A stretch of 64,000 nucleotides of DNA from assembly GCF_015668515.1 (NCBI RefSeq), contig NZ_JADPFO010000001.1, positions 623,425-687,424 of the forward strand, written 5' to 3'. Shown one piece after another: positions 1 through 8,697 of this stretch; positions within the stretch are counted from its first letter, which is position 1, and every line of letters starts with the position of its first letter. Source of the stretch: Paraclostridium tenue. Its GTDB lineage: Bacteria; Bacillota; Clostridia; Peptostreptococcales; Peptostreptococcaceae. A model generated the notes under the pieces. It saw only the letters and a program-made list of their open reading frames with translations, searched no databases and was not told where the DNA came from. Position numbers and translations under genes: made by a program.

Positions 1-623
1 GATATGCCATTATATAATGAATAAGCACCTTCTTTTTTTACTTGAGAGTCATTTGTATCCTGCATTATAAGTATATCAGAAGTAATACTTTTTAAGCAAC
101 TACTTGCAGCCCTTGATGCAAGATATAGTTGATATACTGAATGTATTGGAAAAGTTTTATAGTTAAGTCTATATTTATTATATTCTTCATCGACAAAATT
201 ACTAGTATTTTTCCATTCCGTGTATTTTTTAAAATATTTTAATATGCCCGTATATTTTACCCATCGATTATTTGGTTTAAGTGCACAAGCTAAGCATATA
301 AGTTTATCTATATGGTAATTAGAAGCTAACATTAAAGCCAAAAGCCCTCCCATAGAATGTCCTATAACCACTACTTTTTCACATTCAAATAAGAGTTCTT
401 CATATGCTTTTTCTACATCATTATACCAATCTATATATGATACTTTCAAAAGTTCCTCATGATTTGTTCCATGTCCACTTAAAAGTATTGAATGCACTGT
501 ATATCCTTTATCATTTAATACCTTAGCCAATGGGTACATTTCTGCTGGGGTGCTTGTAAAACCATGAATTAATAAGCAACCTGTATTATTACCATTTAAC
601 TTATATGATTTTTTTAAATCCAC
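1..623 (-). CDS. alpha/beta hydrolase, carboxylesterase type (3' end outside window)
   Basis: About 207 N-terminal residues of a serine hydrolase are present; the rest, including the expected catalytic acid and histidine, lies left of the window. The start is a GTG with GAGG at 631-634 upstream. An oxyanion-hole stretch LIHGFTSTP (about residues 18-26) and the nucleophile elbow GHSMGG (Ser about 90) place it with monoglyceride-lipase/Est30-like carboxylesterases, which hydrolyse short- or medium-chain esters in the cytosol. There is no signal peptide. It starts 10 bp after galT stops, so it is probably the last gene of the galactose operon, although an esterase is not part of the Leloir pathway. 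The true substrate cannot be read from the sequence. Confidence 0.8.
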   Translation of the reverse strand, partial: MDLKKSYKLNGNNTGCLLIHGFTSTPAEMYPLAKVLNDKGYTVHSILLSGHGTNHEELLKVSYIDWYNDVEKAYEELLFECEKVVVIGHSMGGLLALMLASNYHIDKLICLACALKPNNRWVKYTGILKYFKKYTEWKNTSNFVDEEYNKYRLNYKTFPIHSVYQLYLASRAASSCLKSITSDILIMQDTNDSQVKKEGAYSLYNGI

Positions 624-633
624 TTTATCACCT

Positions 634-2130
634 CTAATCTAATAGCTTTATAAACTTTGTAAAAGCTTTAATACCATTATCATCCCTTTTAAATACTCCA
701 GCATGAGATAGTGCAGTTAAAAATTTGACACCGATTTCCTCTTTTAAAATATCATCTACATTTTCTTTTGTTATGTAATTATATTTATCTATAATATAAT
801 TATACCATTTTCCATGTTTTCTTACAAATTCATCATCATTAATATCAGAAACTTTATTTAGTAAATAACCTTTTAATATATTAATTTCTTTTTCAAGTCT
901 TGCAGGTAATACTGCAAGCCCCATAACTTCTATAAGTCCTATATTTTCTTTTTTTATATGATGAACATCTTCATGAGGGTGAAAAATTCCAAACGGATTT
1001 TCTTCATTAGACCTATTATTTCTAAGAACTAAATCTAATTCATACATATTATTCTTTTTTCTAGCAATAGGTGTTATAGTATTATGAACTTCACCATTAC
1101 TTTGGCTTATTATATCAATTGATTTATCAGAGTAAGTTTTCCAAGTTTTAAGAATTTTTGAAGCTAAGGCTATAATTTCATTTTTGTTTTTTCCGCTTAA
1201 TCTAATTACTGACATAGGCCACTTTAAAGTACTAAGTTTGATATTTTCATATCCATTAACTTTAAATACCATTTCTTCTTTTGCTATTTCCATAGGGAAT
1301 ATATAATTTCCTCCTTGATAATGTTCATGTGATAAAATAGAACCTCCAACTATTGGCAAATCAGCATTTGAACCTATAAAATAATGTGGAAATTTATCAA
1401 CTAAATTAAATAAATTTCTAAAAGTATTTTCATTTATTTTCATAGGCTCATGGTATTCATTAAATATTATGCAATGTTCATTATAGTAAACATAAGGTGA
1501 ATACTGTATAAACCATTTGTTTTCTGAAAGATAAATTGGTATAATTCTATGGTTTTGTCTTGATGGATAATTTATATTACCAAAAAAACCTTCATTCTCT
1601 TTGCATAATAAACATTTAGGATATGATGCACTTTTAGTAATCTTAGCTTTTAATATTTCATTAGGATCTTTTTCTGGTTTTGATAAATTTATAGTTATAT
1701 CCAAATCCCCATAATTTGTTTTAGTTTTCCACTTTATATTTTTATCTGTTCTAGATTTTCTTATATAATTTGATTGTATACTTAAGTTATAATAATAGTT
1801 TGTAGCTTGTTTTTTATTTTTAATATATAGTTTATTAAAGGTTTTAATAACTTCTGATGGTCTAGGCATAACACAATTCATTATCTGGGTATCAAATAAA
1901 TCCCTTTGTGTAGTAGTATTTTCAATCAGATTTTTATCTACTGCATAATCTAATATATTTTCAAGTATAGGAGTTGGAGTATCTAAGTTTTCAACTACAT
2001 CGACTTTATAAAACTCATCTACTTTTAATAACCCAAGTAATAAATTGGTAGAATATATAATATCATCTTCATGAATCATTTCTTCAGATAGAGCGAAATT
2101 TATTAGTCTATTTATTTCGTAATTAATCAT
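634..2130 (-). CDS. galT: UDP-glucose--hexose-1-phosphate uridylyltransferase (type 2)
   Basis: This is the cytosolic Leloir enzyme that exchanges galactose-1-phosphate with UDP-glucose to give UDP-galactose and glucose-1-phosphate. The 498-aa length is typical of the Firmicute type 2 family rather than the roughly 350-aa E. coli type. A conserved block with GGSILSHEHYQGG lies near residue 265-277. CLLCKENEGFFG near residue 175 contains a Cys pair. The ATG at 2130 follows an AGGAGT ribosome site. It lies 13 bp downstream of galK and 10 bp upstream of the esterase, so the three are probably cotranscribed. No galE is seen in the window. Confidence 0.95.
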   Translation of the reverse strand: MINYEINRLINFALSEEMIHEDDIIYSTNLLLGLLKVDEFYKVDVVENLDTPTPILENILDYAVDKNLIENTTTQRDLFDTQIMNCVMPRPSEVIKTFNKLYIKNKKQATNYYYNLSIQSNYIRKSRTDKNIKWKTKTNYGDLDITINLSKPEKDPNEILKAKITKSASYPKCLLCKENEGFFGNINYPSRQNHRIIPIYLSENKWFIQYSPYVYYNEHCIIFNEYHEPMKINENTFRNLFNLVDKFPHYFIGSNADLPIVGGSILSHEHYQGGNYIFPMEIAKEEMVFKVNGYENIKLSTLKWPMSVIRLSGKNKNEIIALASKILKTWKTYSDKSIDIISQSNGEVHNTITPIARKKNNMYELDLVLRNNRSNEENPFGIFHPHEDVHHIKKENIGLIEVMGLAVLPARLEKEINILKGYLLNKVSDINDDEFVRKHGKWYNYIIDKYNYITKENVDDILKEEIGVKFLTALSHAGVFKRDDNGIKAFTKFIKLLD

Positions 2131-2143
2131 AACATACTCCTAA

Positions 2144-3307
2144 CTAAATTAATTTTTTTGCACCACAACTTATATTAGCTACATAAAAGCTTGGTGAATA
2201 TCCGATTGACTCTTCATATAACTTGCCTACATTTTTTATAAAATCATCCACTTTATCTTCTTTAACTATACTTACACTACATCCTCCAAATCCTGCACCT
2301 GTCATACGAGAACCTATAACACCTTCTTGTTTTAAAGCTATATCTACCAATGTATCTAATTCTATTCCAGTAACTTCATATTCATATTTTAATGAATTGT
2401 GTGAATCTATCATAAGTTTTCCGAATAATTTTAAATCACTTTCTTCTAAAGCTTTAACAGCTTTTAAAACTCTTTGGTTTTCATATACAGCATGTTTTGC
2501 TCTTTTTTTATCTGTATTATTATTTATTAAATTTATATTTTCATTAAATTCATCTTCTGTTAACTCTCCTAAAGTATTGATATTTAATTTGGATTTTAAA
2601 TTTTTAAGAGCTCTTTCACATTCACTTCTTCTTTCATTATATTTAGAATCTGCTAGTTTTCTTTTTTTGTTAGTATTTGATATAACTATTTTATAACCAT
2701 CCATATTTATTTTGCTATATCTATAATTTAGAGTATTGCAATCAAGTAAAATTGCACAATTTTCCTTCCCCATACCTATTGCAAATTGGTCCATTATTCC
2801 ACAATTAACACCTATAAATTTATTTTCAGCTTCCTGGCACATTTTAACTAAATCTATCCTATTTATATTTAAATTGAATACATCATTTAATATAATTCCC
2901 ATCAAAATTTCTATAGATGCTGATGAAGATAAACCAGCTCCATTTGGTATATTTCCATAAAATAAAATATCTAGTCCAAAATTTATTTTATAGTTATGAT
3001 TTTTTAATGTTTTTATAACCCCTTTTGGATAGTTAGCCCAATTGTGAATCTTTTCATTTATCATATTATCTAAATTAAACTCAATTATTCCAAAATCTTT
3101 AAAATTCATTGAATACACTCTCATTAAGTTATCTTTTCTTTTACTAATTAATCCATATGTACCAAAAGATAATGCACAAGGAAATACATGACCTCCATTA
3201 TAATCTGTATGTTCTCCTATTAAATTTATTCTACCTGGAGAGAAGTATGTATTATCACTTTTTTTATTAAATATAATTTCAAATTCTTTATTTAAATCTA
3301 AATTCAA
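2144..3307 (-). CDS. galK: galactokinase
   Basis: GalK phosphorylates alpha-D-galactose with ATP at the start of the Leloir pathway. All three GHMP-kinase motifs are visible: the galactokinase signature [15 protein letters not shown] (about residues 25-39), the phosphate loop [14 protein letters not shown] (about 121-134), and the C-terminal [15 protein letters not shown] (about 335-349). The length of 387 aa is normal. The start is a TTG codon at 3307, preceded by AAGGGGGA; no better ATG is in frame. It is the first gene of a galK-galT-esterase unit read leftwards. No clear promoter or operator was recognised in the short upstream gap. Confidence 0.96.
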   Translation of the reverse strand: MNLDLNKEFEIIFNKKSDNTYFSPGRINLIGEHTDYNGGHVFPCALSFGTYGLISKRKDNLMRVYSMNFKDFGIIEFNLDNMINEKIHNWANYPKGVIKTLKNHNYKINFGLDILFYGNIPNGAGLSSSASIEILMGIILNDVFNLNINRIDLVKMCQEAENKFIGVNCGIMDQFAIGMGKENCAILLDCNTLNYRYSKINMDGYKIVISNTNKKRKLADSKYNERRSECERALKNLKSKLNINTLGELTEDEFNENINLINNNTDKKRAKHAVYENQRVLKAVKALEESDLKLFGKLMIDSHNSLKYEYEVTGIELDTLVDIALKQEGVIGSRMTGAGFGGCSVSIVKEDKVDDFIKNVGKLYEESIGYSPSFYVANISCGAKKLI

Positions 3308-3393
3308 ATCGCTTCCCCCTTTTGATAACTTTTTCTTAATTTTCTATAAATAATGGTAGTATATTAATATGTATAAGTAAAGCTATTAAAATA

Positions 3394-3435
3394 AAAAATA
3401 GACTATATAAAGGAATTTCATTATAGTCTATTTTT
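3394..3435 (-). terminator. intrinsic terminator after the class V aminotransferase
   Basis: Fourteen-base perfect arms (3394-3407 and 3422-3435) with A- and T-rich flanks form a hairpin about 60 bp beyond the aminotransferase stop. It insulates that gene from galK. Confidence 0.8.
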
Positions 3436-3498
3436 ATATTTATTAATGTGTTTTCAAAAACTTATCTATATTCATTCCAGTTATAAAAACTATGAGAA

Positions 3499-4641
3499 TT
3501 ATTTATAATTTTTATTAAATAATTCTACTAAGCATCCTTTTCCTTGAAAACCTAAATCTTTTAAACTGCTATCTAATATATTTAAAATATATATTATTCT
3601 TTCTAGTTTAGCATTTTCACCCATATGTCCTAATCGCAATAGCTTATTTACATACTCTCCTAAAGAAGTACCTATAATTGTATTATATTTATTTAATATA
3701 TGATTAGTTAAATTTAAAGCTCCAATATTTTTAGGTATATTTATAGCTGTTACAGTATTTGAGTACCCATCTTCTAAAAAAAGTTCTAGTCCATATTCTT
3801 TTAATGCAGTTCTTGTAGAATTAGCTATTCTTCTATGTCTCTCAATTACATTTTCTATTCCTTCTTCTAAAATGTTATCTAACGCTTTATCTATACTTAC
3901 TATATCACTTATGGGCATTGTATATGGGAATTTCTTATTTTTATAGTAGTTTTCCCATATACTTAAATTGCAATAAAATCCAGTTACTCTAGTTTTTCTA
4001 CTTCTTATAAAATGCTTAGCATCTTCACTTACGCTTACTATAGTTAATCCAGGTTGTGCAGATATTGCTTTTTGAGAACCACCAAGTGCTATATCTATTT
4101 TCCATTCATCAACTAAAAGTTTTTCTCCTACCATAGCAGCTACTGAATCTACGACTGTAAGTATATTGTATTTTTTAAGTAGTGGGCATATTTTACTTAA
4201 ATCATTTAATACTCCTGTAGGTGTATCACAATGAACTAATGTTGCATATTTAAAATCATTGTCTTTTTCTAAAAAGTTTTTTAATTTATCTATATCTATT
4301 GATTTTTTATGCGTTTCGCTAAATAGTATAGCTTTTCCACCATACATACTTACAAAGTCTTCAAATCCCTTTCCAAACACTCCATTATCTATTATTAATA
4401 CTCTATCTCCCTTTTCAGTTAAAGATGCACAAGCAGCTTCAAGTCCAAGTATACCTTCTCCATTTAGTATATATACATCATTTGTAGTTTTTATTATTTT
4501 TCCTATTTTGTCACAAGTGTTTTTATAAAACTCTACAAACTCAATATCTATATCAGGGTTTGTAGTTTTTATAGATCTAGCTTGTCTTACATTTTCCTTA
4601 ATATTAGTAGGTCCTGGCATATATACAGTTTTGTTATTCAT
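3499..4641 (-). CDS. class V aminotransferase (alanine/serine-glyoxylate type)
   Basis: This is a PLP-dependent, fold-type I enzyme of 380 aa, the usual length for the alanine-glyoxylate / serine-glyoxylate aminotransferase group. The N-terminal MPGPTNIKENV matches the PGPT element typical of that group. The PLP-binding lysine is probably the K of GGSQKAISAQPG (about residue 195), with the preceding Asp in VDSVAA (about 166) contacting the pyridine nitrogen. The amino donor and acceptor cannot be told from sequence; phosphonate or purine catabolic relatives exist, but no such genes flank it. It has its own ribosome site (AGGGGAG) and terminator, so it looks monocistronic. Confidence 0.85.
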   Translation of the reverse strand: MNNKTVYMPGPTNIKENVRQARSIKTTNPDIDIEFVEFYKNTCDKIGKIIKTTNDVYILNGEGILGLEAACASLTEKGDRVLIIDNGVFGKGFEDFVSMYGGKAILFSETHKKSIDIDKLKNFLEKDNDFKYATLVHCDTPTGVLNDLSKICPLLKKYNILTVVDSVAAMVGEKLLVDEWKIDIALGGSQKAISAQPGLTIVSVSEDAKHFIRSRKTRVTGFYCNLSIWENYYKNKKFPYTMPISDIVSIDKALDNILEEGIENVIERHRRIANSTRTALKEYGLELFLEDGYSNTVTAINIPKNIGALNLTNHILNKYNTIIGTSLGEYVNKLLRLGHMGENAKLERIIYILNILDSSLKDLGFQGKGCLVELFNKNYK

Positions 4642-4760
4642 TTAATATCACTCCCCTATTAAGTCTTCTATACCTTGATTGTATATTATTATTAACTACT
4701 ATGATACAATTTAAATTTATTTTTTATTTGTATCCATACATTCTGCTATAATTTATATAC

Positions 4761-4793
4761 AAAAAAATAGATGCATACAAATGCATCTATTTT
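4761..4793 (-). terminator. intrinsic terminator downstream of the fascin-like gene
   Basis: Arms 4764-4776 and 4781-4793 are perfect 13-mers with a 4-nt loop. On the minus strand the hairpin is followed by a run of seven T. It lies about 210 bp beyond the stop of the 5007-5894 gene. Confidence 0.75.
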
Positions 4794-5006
4794 AAAGGGT
4801 TAATGTTTGTTTTTAGGGTTGTAACATTGATTATTTGGGAGGTATTTATCCTATATATAAATATTACTATGGTTTTATGAATTTTGTATGAATTTGACAT
4901 GAATAGTTTTTAATTTTAGTTATTTTTGGTTTCTTAGCCTTATATCTACTAGGTAATTATTTCATCATTTGTTTTATTTATACTTTTTATGAAAAATAAA
5001 GCTATA
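4794..5006. other. AT-rich gap without a recognisable gene
   Basis: This is part of a 365-bp gap between two minus-strand genes. I see no start codon with a ribosome site and no conserved RNA motif. It is probably the 3' untranslated stretch between the fascin-like gene and its terminator. Confidence 0.5.
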
Positions 5007-5894
5007 TTAGATTGGTCTTGTAGACTGATATATATTAAATTTACAACTTTCAGTTATTTCTTTTGCATCTGCTATTAAATATTTGTCTAACTCTCTAACT
5101 CTAACTAAATTACCATATAGAGTTTTTACAATTATTACATCATCACCTATTTGTTCTCCTGAAAATCTACTAGCTTCTTCTATATTTTTAGTATCTGCAA
5201 CTAAAACTAAATCATCTCTAACTCTTACATAATATCCTTGCGAAGTTTTAAGAATAGATTCTCCTCCTAAAAATTGGAATAACGTAAATTCTTCATTTTC
5301 AGATTGATCAAATTCAGTTGCTACTAAATAAGATCCTCCTCCATTTATAGCACTTACAAAACGTTCTTCTGATAAAGATATCATAACTATATCATTATAA
5401 ATTATCTCAACAACTTCTTTAATTTTAAAAACAGTTTTTTCATTTTGCATAGATTCATCTGCTATTAATCTTTCTTCTTCTCCAACTTTTACATAATTGC
5501 CTTTATCTGTTTTAAGAGCTACTTCTTTCTCATTTATAGGTATTAAAGTAAATATAGTTGCATCTTTTATATTAAATTCATTTGCATATACCCTATTATC
5601 ATCATCATCAACTCTTATATAAAATCCTTCTTGAGTTTGTAATATAGCATTACCTCCGCCTATATTTATAAGTACAAATCTATCCGATAACTCTACATCT
5701 TTTTCACCAGCTATCAATTCATTTAATTCTCCATCTACAGATATATACTCATCATTATAGACTGATTTTATAGTAACCAATTTATTTTTTTCTTCAGTAA
5801 TATCTCTTATTATTTTGTTATAAGTATCTTTTTTAATTATTCCTTTTTTATATAGATATTCAAAATACATCAAATCCATATTAATATTTCTCAT
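5007..5894 (-). CDS. fascin-like beta-trefoil repeat protein, unknown function
   Basis: This 295-aa protein has a short helical N-terminus (about residues 1-35) followed by six related repeats of about 42 residues. Each has a core like ILKTSQGYYVRV, then a turn and LVAD or LIAD, ending in a phenylalanine-containing strand. This is the internal repeat of fascin-type beta-trefoils: three repeats make one trefoil, so six suggest two. There is no signal peptide or membrane segment, so it is probably cytosolic. Fascins bundle actin in eukaryotes; bacterial members are mostly uncharacterised and may bind ligands or sugars. The start ATG follows GGGGGA. It is monocistronic, with its own terminator. 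Confidence 0.6.
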   Translation of the reverse strand: MRNINMDLMYFEYLYKKGIIKKDTYNKIIRDITEEKNKLVTIKSVYNDEYISVDGELNELIAGEKDVELSDRFVLINIGGGNAILQTQEGFYIRVDDDDNRVYANEFNIKDATIFTLIPINEKEVALKTDKGNYVKVGEEERLIADESMQNEKTVFKIKEVVEIIYNDIVMISLSEERFVSAINGGGSYLVATEFDQSENEEFTLFQFLGGESILKTSQGYYVRVRDDLVLVADTKNIEEASRFSGEQIGDDVIIVKTLYGNLVRVRELDKYLIADAKEITESCKFNIYQSTRPI

Positions 5895-5993
5895 ATTAAA
5901 TCCCCCATTTAATTTATTTAATAATATATATTTTTAATATATGAATTCTTTATTTATTTTGCATTATGTCCAAGTCATAAATATGTGTAAAAT

Positions 5994-6049
5994 AAAAAGA
6001 CTTAAAGCAAAATTATAATTATCATATAATTAATGCTTTAAGTCTTTTT
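5994..6049 (-). terminator. intrinsic terminator after the YgjV-like gene
   Basis: Sixteen-base perfect arms (5994-6009 and 6034-6049) begin directly after the stop of the 6052-6294 gene and end in a T run on the minus strand. Confidence 0.85.
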
Positions 6050-6051
6050 AC

Positions 6052-6294
6052 TTAAGTTTTTTTATTTTGTTTAATTTTATATAATTTATATAAATTATAT
6101 ATGTTGATAATTATTATAACTCCATTTGCTATTGCAACTGGGTATACACCTACATAAATTCCATATACAACAAATAAAAAGCATCCTATAGAATTTATTA
6201 TTCTAAGTGGAACAATGGATGTCATAGTTAAAGATATTGCAATTAATATAGATGCACAATATCCTATCCATTCAATAGGATCAACAATAAACAT
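6052..6294 (-). CDS. YgjV-like small inner-membrane protein
   Basis: An 80-aa, very hydrophobic protein with three likely membrane helices (about residues 8-25, 30-48 and 51-70) and a short basic tail. The pattern WIGYCASILIAISLTM followed by LRIINSIGCFLFVVYGIYVG resembles the YgjV family of bacterial inner-membrane proteins, whose function is unknown. An AGGAG ribosome site precedes the ATG by a normal distance. It lies 29 bp after the TDT transporter gene and ends at a strong terminator, so it is probably the last gene of that small operon. Confidence 0.65.
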   Translation of the reverse strand: MFIVDPIEWIGYCASILIAISLTMTSIVPLRIINSIGCFLFVVYGIYVGVYPVAIANGVIIIINIYNLYKLYKIKQNKKT

Positions 6295-6323
6295 AAATCT
6301 GCTCCTTTTTGAATTTATTATGT

Positions 6324-7307
6324 TTATTCTTTGATATTTTCCATTGTACTATTCACTAATATAAAATCTCTAATTAACAAATGTATTGTTTTAATAACTA
6401 TATATCCTATAACAATAACTGATACTATAACTTGAATGTATAATATATATCTTAAAACTATTTCTAAATTAGAGCCTATATGATTTAAATATTTTATGTA
6501 TCTTTGAGCTGCAGTAACTCCAATTCCTAAAGGAAATGTTAAAGGTGCAAGTGCTAGTGTAAAAGGTGTGTTTATAAGTCTAGGTAATAATACAAAACTA
6601 TATATTATAGATGCATATCCTAGTAAAGCTAAAAATTTAAGTAACATAATATTGGGTTCTTCATAAACAGCTAAATATCCAGCTAAGCAAATATTAGCTG
6701 GTGCTGTCATTATCATTAAAGTAAACTTTTTATTACCTTCGAGCTTATCCATAAATATAAGTCTATAAATCATTATTATTCCTAACACTATAAATAACAC
6801 TAATGAATAATAAAATATTATTCTCGATAAATAAGGCATCTTCATAGGTTTACTTGTAACAGCTGCTAAACCGATACCTACTGTAGATATAAACCAACTA
6901 GGTAACATATTTGTTAACCTAAAATCTTTTAACATATGTATAGTAAACATAATAAAAATTATAAAATGTAAGATAGTTGCACTTATCCATAATGTTTTTG
7001 CAAATTGTAAATTAAATTTAACCACATACACAGCTATTAACATAATAGTCATAGAAATAGTTGGATATATACTTCCTGCTAATGGATTTTTTAGTTCATT
7101 CCAAACTTTATTTGGATGGAGTATAGCTTTTATAATTAATATTAATATGGATATAGTTGAAAATAAAACCGCTAAATGTCTAACCCATAAAATATTAAAT
7201 TCCACAAGTGCTGTTGATATACTCATAAATCCAAGCGATATTCCAGCTATTGCTATAGGTATATTTTCAAAATCACTCTTAGAAATTCCTTTTCTTATAG
7301 TTTTCAT
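6324..7307 (-). CDS. TDT/SLAC1-family transporter (tellurite-resistance/dicarboxylate type)
   Basis: An integral membrane protein of about 327 aa with roughly ten hydrophobic segments, matching the fold of the telurite-resistance/dicarboxylate transporter (TehA, SLAC1) family. Members are uniporters or anion channels for sulfite, malate or other small anions. The segment FTLALAPLTFPLGIGVTAAQRY is characteristic of the group's later helices. The ATG at 7307 is preferred over the TTG two codons upstream because AGGTGA sits at the right distance. The upstream C_GCAxxG_C_C gene ends only 13 bp away, so the two are cotranscribed. The substrate cannot be deduced. Confidence 0.78.
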   Translation of the reverse strand: MKTIRKGISKSDFENIPIAIAGISLGFMSISTALVEFNILWVRHLAVLFSTISILILIIKAILHPNKVWNELKNPLAGSIYPTISMTIMLIAVYVVKFNLQFAKTLWISATILHFIIFIMFTIHMLKDFRLTNMLPSWFISTVGIGLAAVTSKPMKMPYLSRIIFYYSLVLFIVLGIIMIYRLIFMDKLEGNKKFTLMIMTAPANICLAGYLAVYEEPNIMLLKFLALLGYASIIYSFVLLPRLINTPFTLALAPLTFPLGIGVTAAQRYIKYLNHIGSNLEIVLRYILYIQVIVSVIVIGYIVIKTIHLLIRDFILVNSTMENIKE

Positions 7308-7320
7308 ACTCAATCACCTA

Positions 7321-7770
7321 TTACTTTAATTTATTATCTTCTATTAATTTTTCAGCTATATAAGCTGCTACTTCTCCAGTTATTTTTATACAATGAGCTT
7401 TTCTTTCTGGTGATTGAAACTCAAAATTTCTAGTCATAACTCTACAACAAGTGCTTTTATATATATTTTTTATATGATCATGTAAACCTGCTGAAGCTAC
7501 AAACATCTTATCATTCATAGGCTCTTTATGGCATCTTCCATAAACCATCCCAAACGCCATTACTCCTCCACTTACAGCTCCACATAAACATCCTGATTTA
7601 CCTATTCCAATAGGAAATCCTGATGCTAATTTAGTCACATCATCGCTAAATGGTTTTCCTAGTTCATCATTTATAGTTTTTAATACAGCTTCTGAACAAA
7701 AAAATTCTCCTCTTTCAAAATAACCTTCTGCTATACGTCTTACTTCTTCTACTCTTTCTTTTTTTGTCAT
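7321..7770 (-). CDS. C_GCAxxG_C_C family putative redox protein
   Basis: A 149-aa soluble protein with the family's spaced cysteines: FFCSEAVL near residue 24, the core SGCLCGAVSGG near 58-68, GRCHKE near 79, and CCRVMTRNFEF near 109 with a late Cys. The family is thought to be redox-active or metal-binding and often accompanies transporters. The ATG follows GGAGGAATAATT. It is the first gene of an operon with the TDT transporter and the YgjV-like gene, behind a near-consensus promoter at 7817-7845. No signal peptide is present. Confidence 0.85.
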   Translation of the reverse strand: MTKKERVEEVRRIAEGYFERGEFFCSEAVLKTINDELGKPFSDDVTKLASGFPIGIGKSGCLCGAVSGGVMAFGMVYGRCHKEPMNDKMFVASAGLHDHIKNIYKSTCCRVMTRNFEFQSPERKAHCIKITGEVAAYIAEKLIEDNKLK

Positions 7771-7816
7771 AATTATTCCTCCACTTCGTATTGTTTGACA
7801 TTTTTCTACATTGGTA

Positions 7817-7845
7817 ATTATAAGTCAATTATATATTTTTGTAAA
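7817..7845 (-). promoter_or_regulatory. sigma-A type promoter of the C_GCAxxG / TDT operon
   Basis: On the minus strand TTTACA (7840-7845), a 17-bp spacer and TATAAT (7817-7822) stand 47 bp upstream of the first start codon. Confidence 0.7.
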
Positions 7846-7846
7846 A

Positions 7847-7890
7847 TAGTTAAAATCTATAGCTATTTTTAACTTTATAGATTTTAACTA
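7847..7890. repeat. 15-bp perfect inverted repeat abutting the promoter
   Basis: Arms 7847-7861 and 7876-7890 are exact reverse complements around a 14-nt centre. One arm begins directly next to the -35 box of the promoter at 7817-7845. It could be a regulator site, or a second structure trapping transcripts from the gene to the right. Confidence 0.6.
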
Positions 7891-7891
7891 T

Positions 7892-7919
7892 AAAAAGATT
7901 ACCTAAATGGTAATCTTTT
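7892..7919 (-). terminator. intrinsic terminator of the DUF3298-type gene
   Basis: Twelve-base arms (7892-7903 and 7909-7920) begin at the stop codon of the 7920-8594 gene and run into T residues on the minus strand. Confidence 0.75.
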
Positions 7920-8594
7920 TCATTCAATACATATATATTCTGTATTTAAGTATTTTTTAAATTCTTTAAAGGATAATTTAAACCTAGGAATGGATACATA
8001 ATATGGTGCTATTTCATATATATCAAAATAGATAATTATTCCATCATTAGATATATAAAATTTTTGATTATCACTTATACCCTTAAAACCCTCATCATCT
8101 TTAAAAAATAATTCTTCATTTCGTTTTATAGCTTTTTTTATAGAGTTATTTATAATAATTTTATAATCTACTCCTTTTTTAAATAAATCCTTTAACTTAA
8201 TTTCTTCTCCTGTTTTTAAATTATAATTATATCCTACCAAATAAGTCATACCGTGTGCTCCACCTGTAAATACATATCTTTCAGTGGTTATACTTATAAT
8301 GTCATTTTTATCATAATTTACTTTAAAACTCATATATCCCTCATATTGATATTTAATATTTTCTTTATTATAGTTTTTTTCATATTCTTCTGATTCTTTC
8401 TCTATACTCTGTTTAAATGTTATCATATCATTGTATATAATTTCATTTATCTTTTGAATTTTATATATATCATAGTCATTATGATATATAAATTTAGGAT
8501 AAATTAATTCATATTTTAAAAACTCAGTATCCCTAGATAACTTATTTTCGGATATACATGAATAGTTATTCTTGCATTCTAAAGTATTTCTCAT
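7920..8594 (-). CDS. DUF4163/DUF3298 domain protein, unknown function
   Basis: The 224-aa sequence resembles the extracytoplasmic part of RsiV-like proteins. A first half with KYELIYPKF and an alternating strand/helix pattern is followed by the hallmark TGGAHGMTYLVGYNYNLKTG (about residues 119-138), then LKDLFK and ISNDGIIIYFDIYEIAPY. In B. subtilis RsiV the related domain binds lysozyme. Here there is no signal peptide or transmembrane helix, and the N-terminus has two cysteines (ECKNNYSCI). A secreted or anchored role is therefore not supported, and function is unknown. The start follows GGGGGAGAAAT; it is a single gene with its own terminator. Confidence 0.65.
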   Translation of the reverse strand: MRNTLECKNNYSCISENKLSRDTEFLKYELIYPKFIYHNDYDIYKIQKINEIIYNDMITFKQSIEKESEEYEKNYNKENIKYQYEGYMSFKVNYDKNDIISITTERYVFTGGAHGMTYLVGYNYNLKTGEEIKLKDLFKKGVDYKIIINNSIKKAIKRNEELFFKDDEGFKGISDNQKFYISNDGIIIYFDIYEIAPYYVSIPRFKLSFKEFKKYLNTEYICIE

Positions 8595-8660
8595 ATTTCT
8601 CCCCCTAAAATATAAATTATAGTTTAGAATATGTATTGTTATACAATTTGTTGCAAATAA

Positions 8661-8690
8661 AAAAAGGATACATCTGTAAAGATATATCCT
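8661..8690 (-). terminator. intrinsic terminator after the AgrC-like kinase
   Basis: A ten-base stem with one wobble pair (8666-8675 and 8681-8690) is followed on the minus strand by seven T residues, just after the 8698 stop. Confidence 0.75.
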
Positions 8691-8697
8691 ATATAAC

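Noticed and set aside
2223-2696. Plus-strand 157-aa reading frame
   Set aside because: It is antisense to galK, has no ribosome site and no sensible domain.
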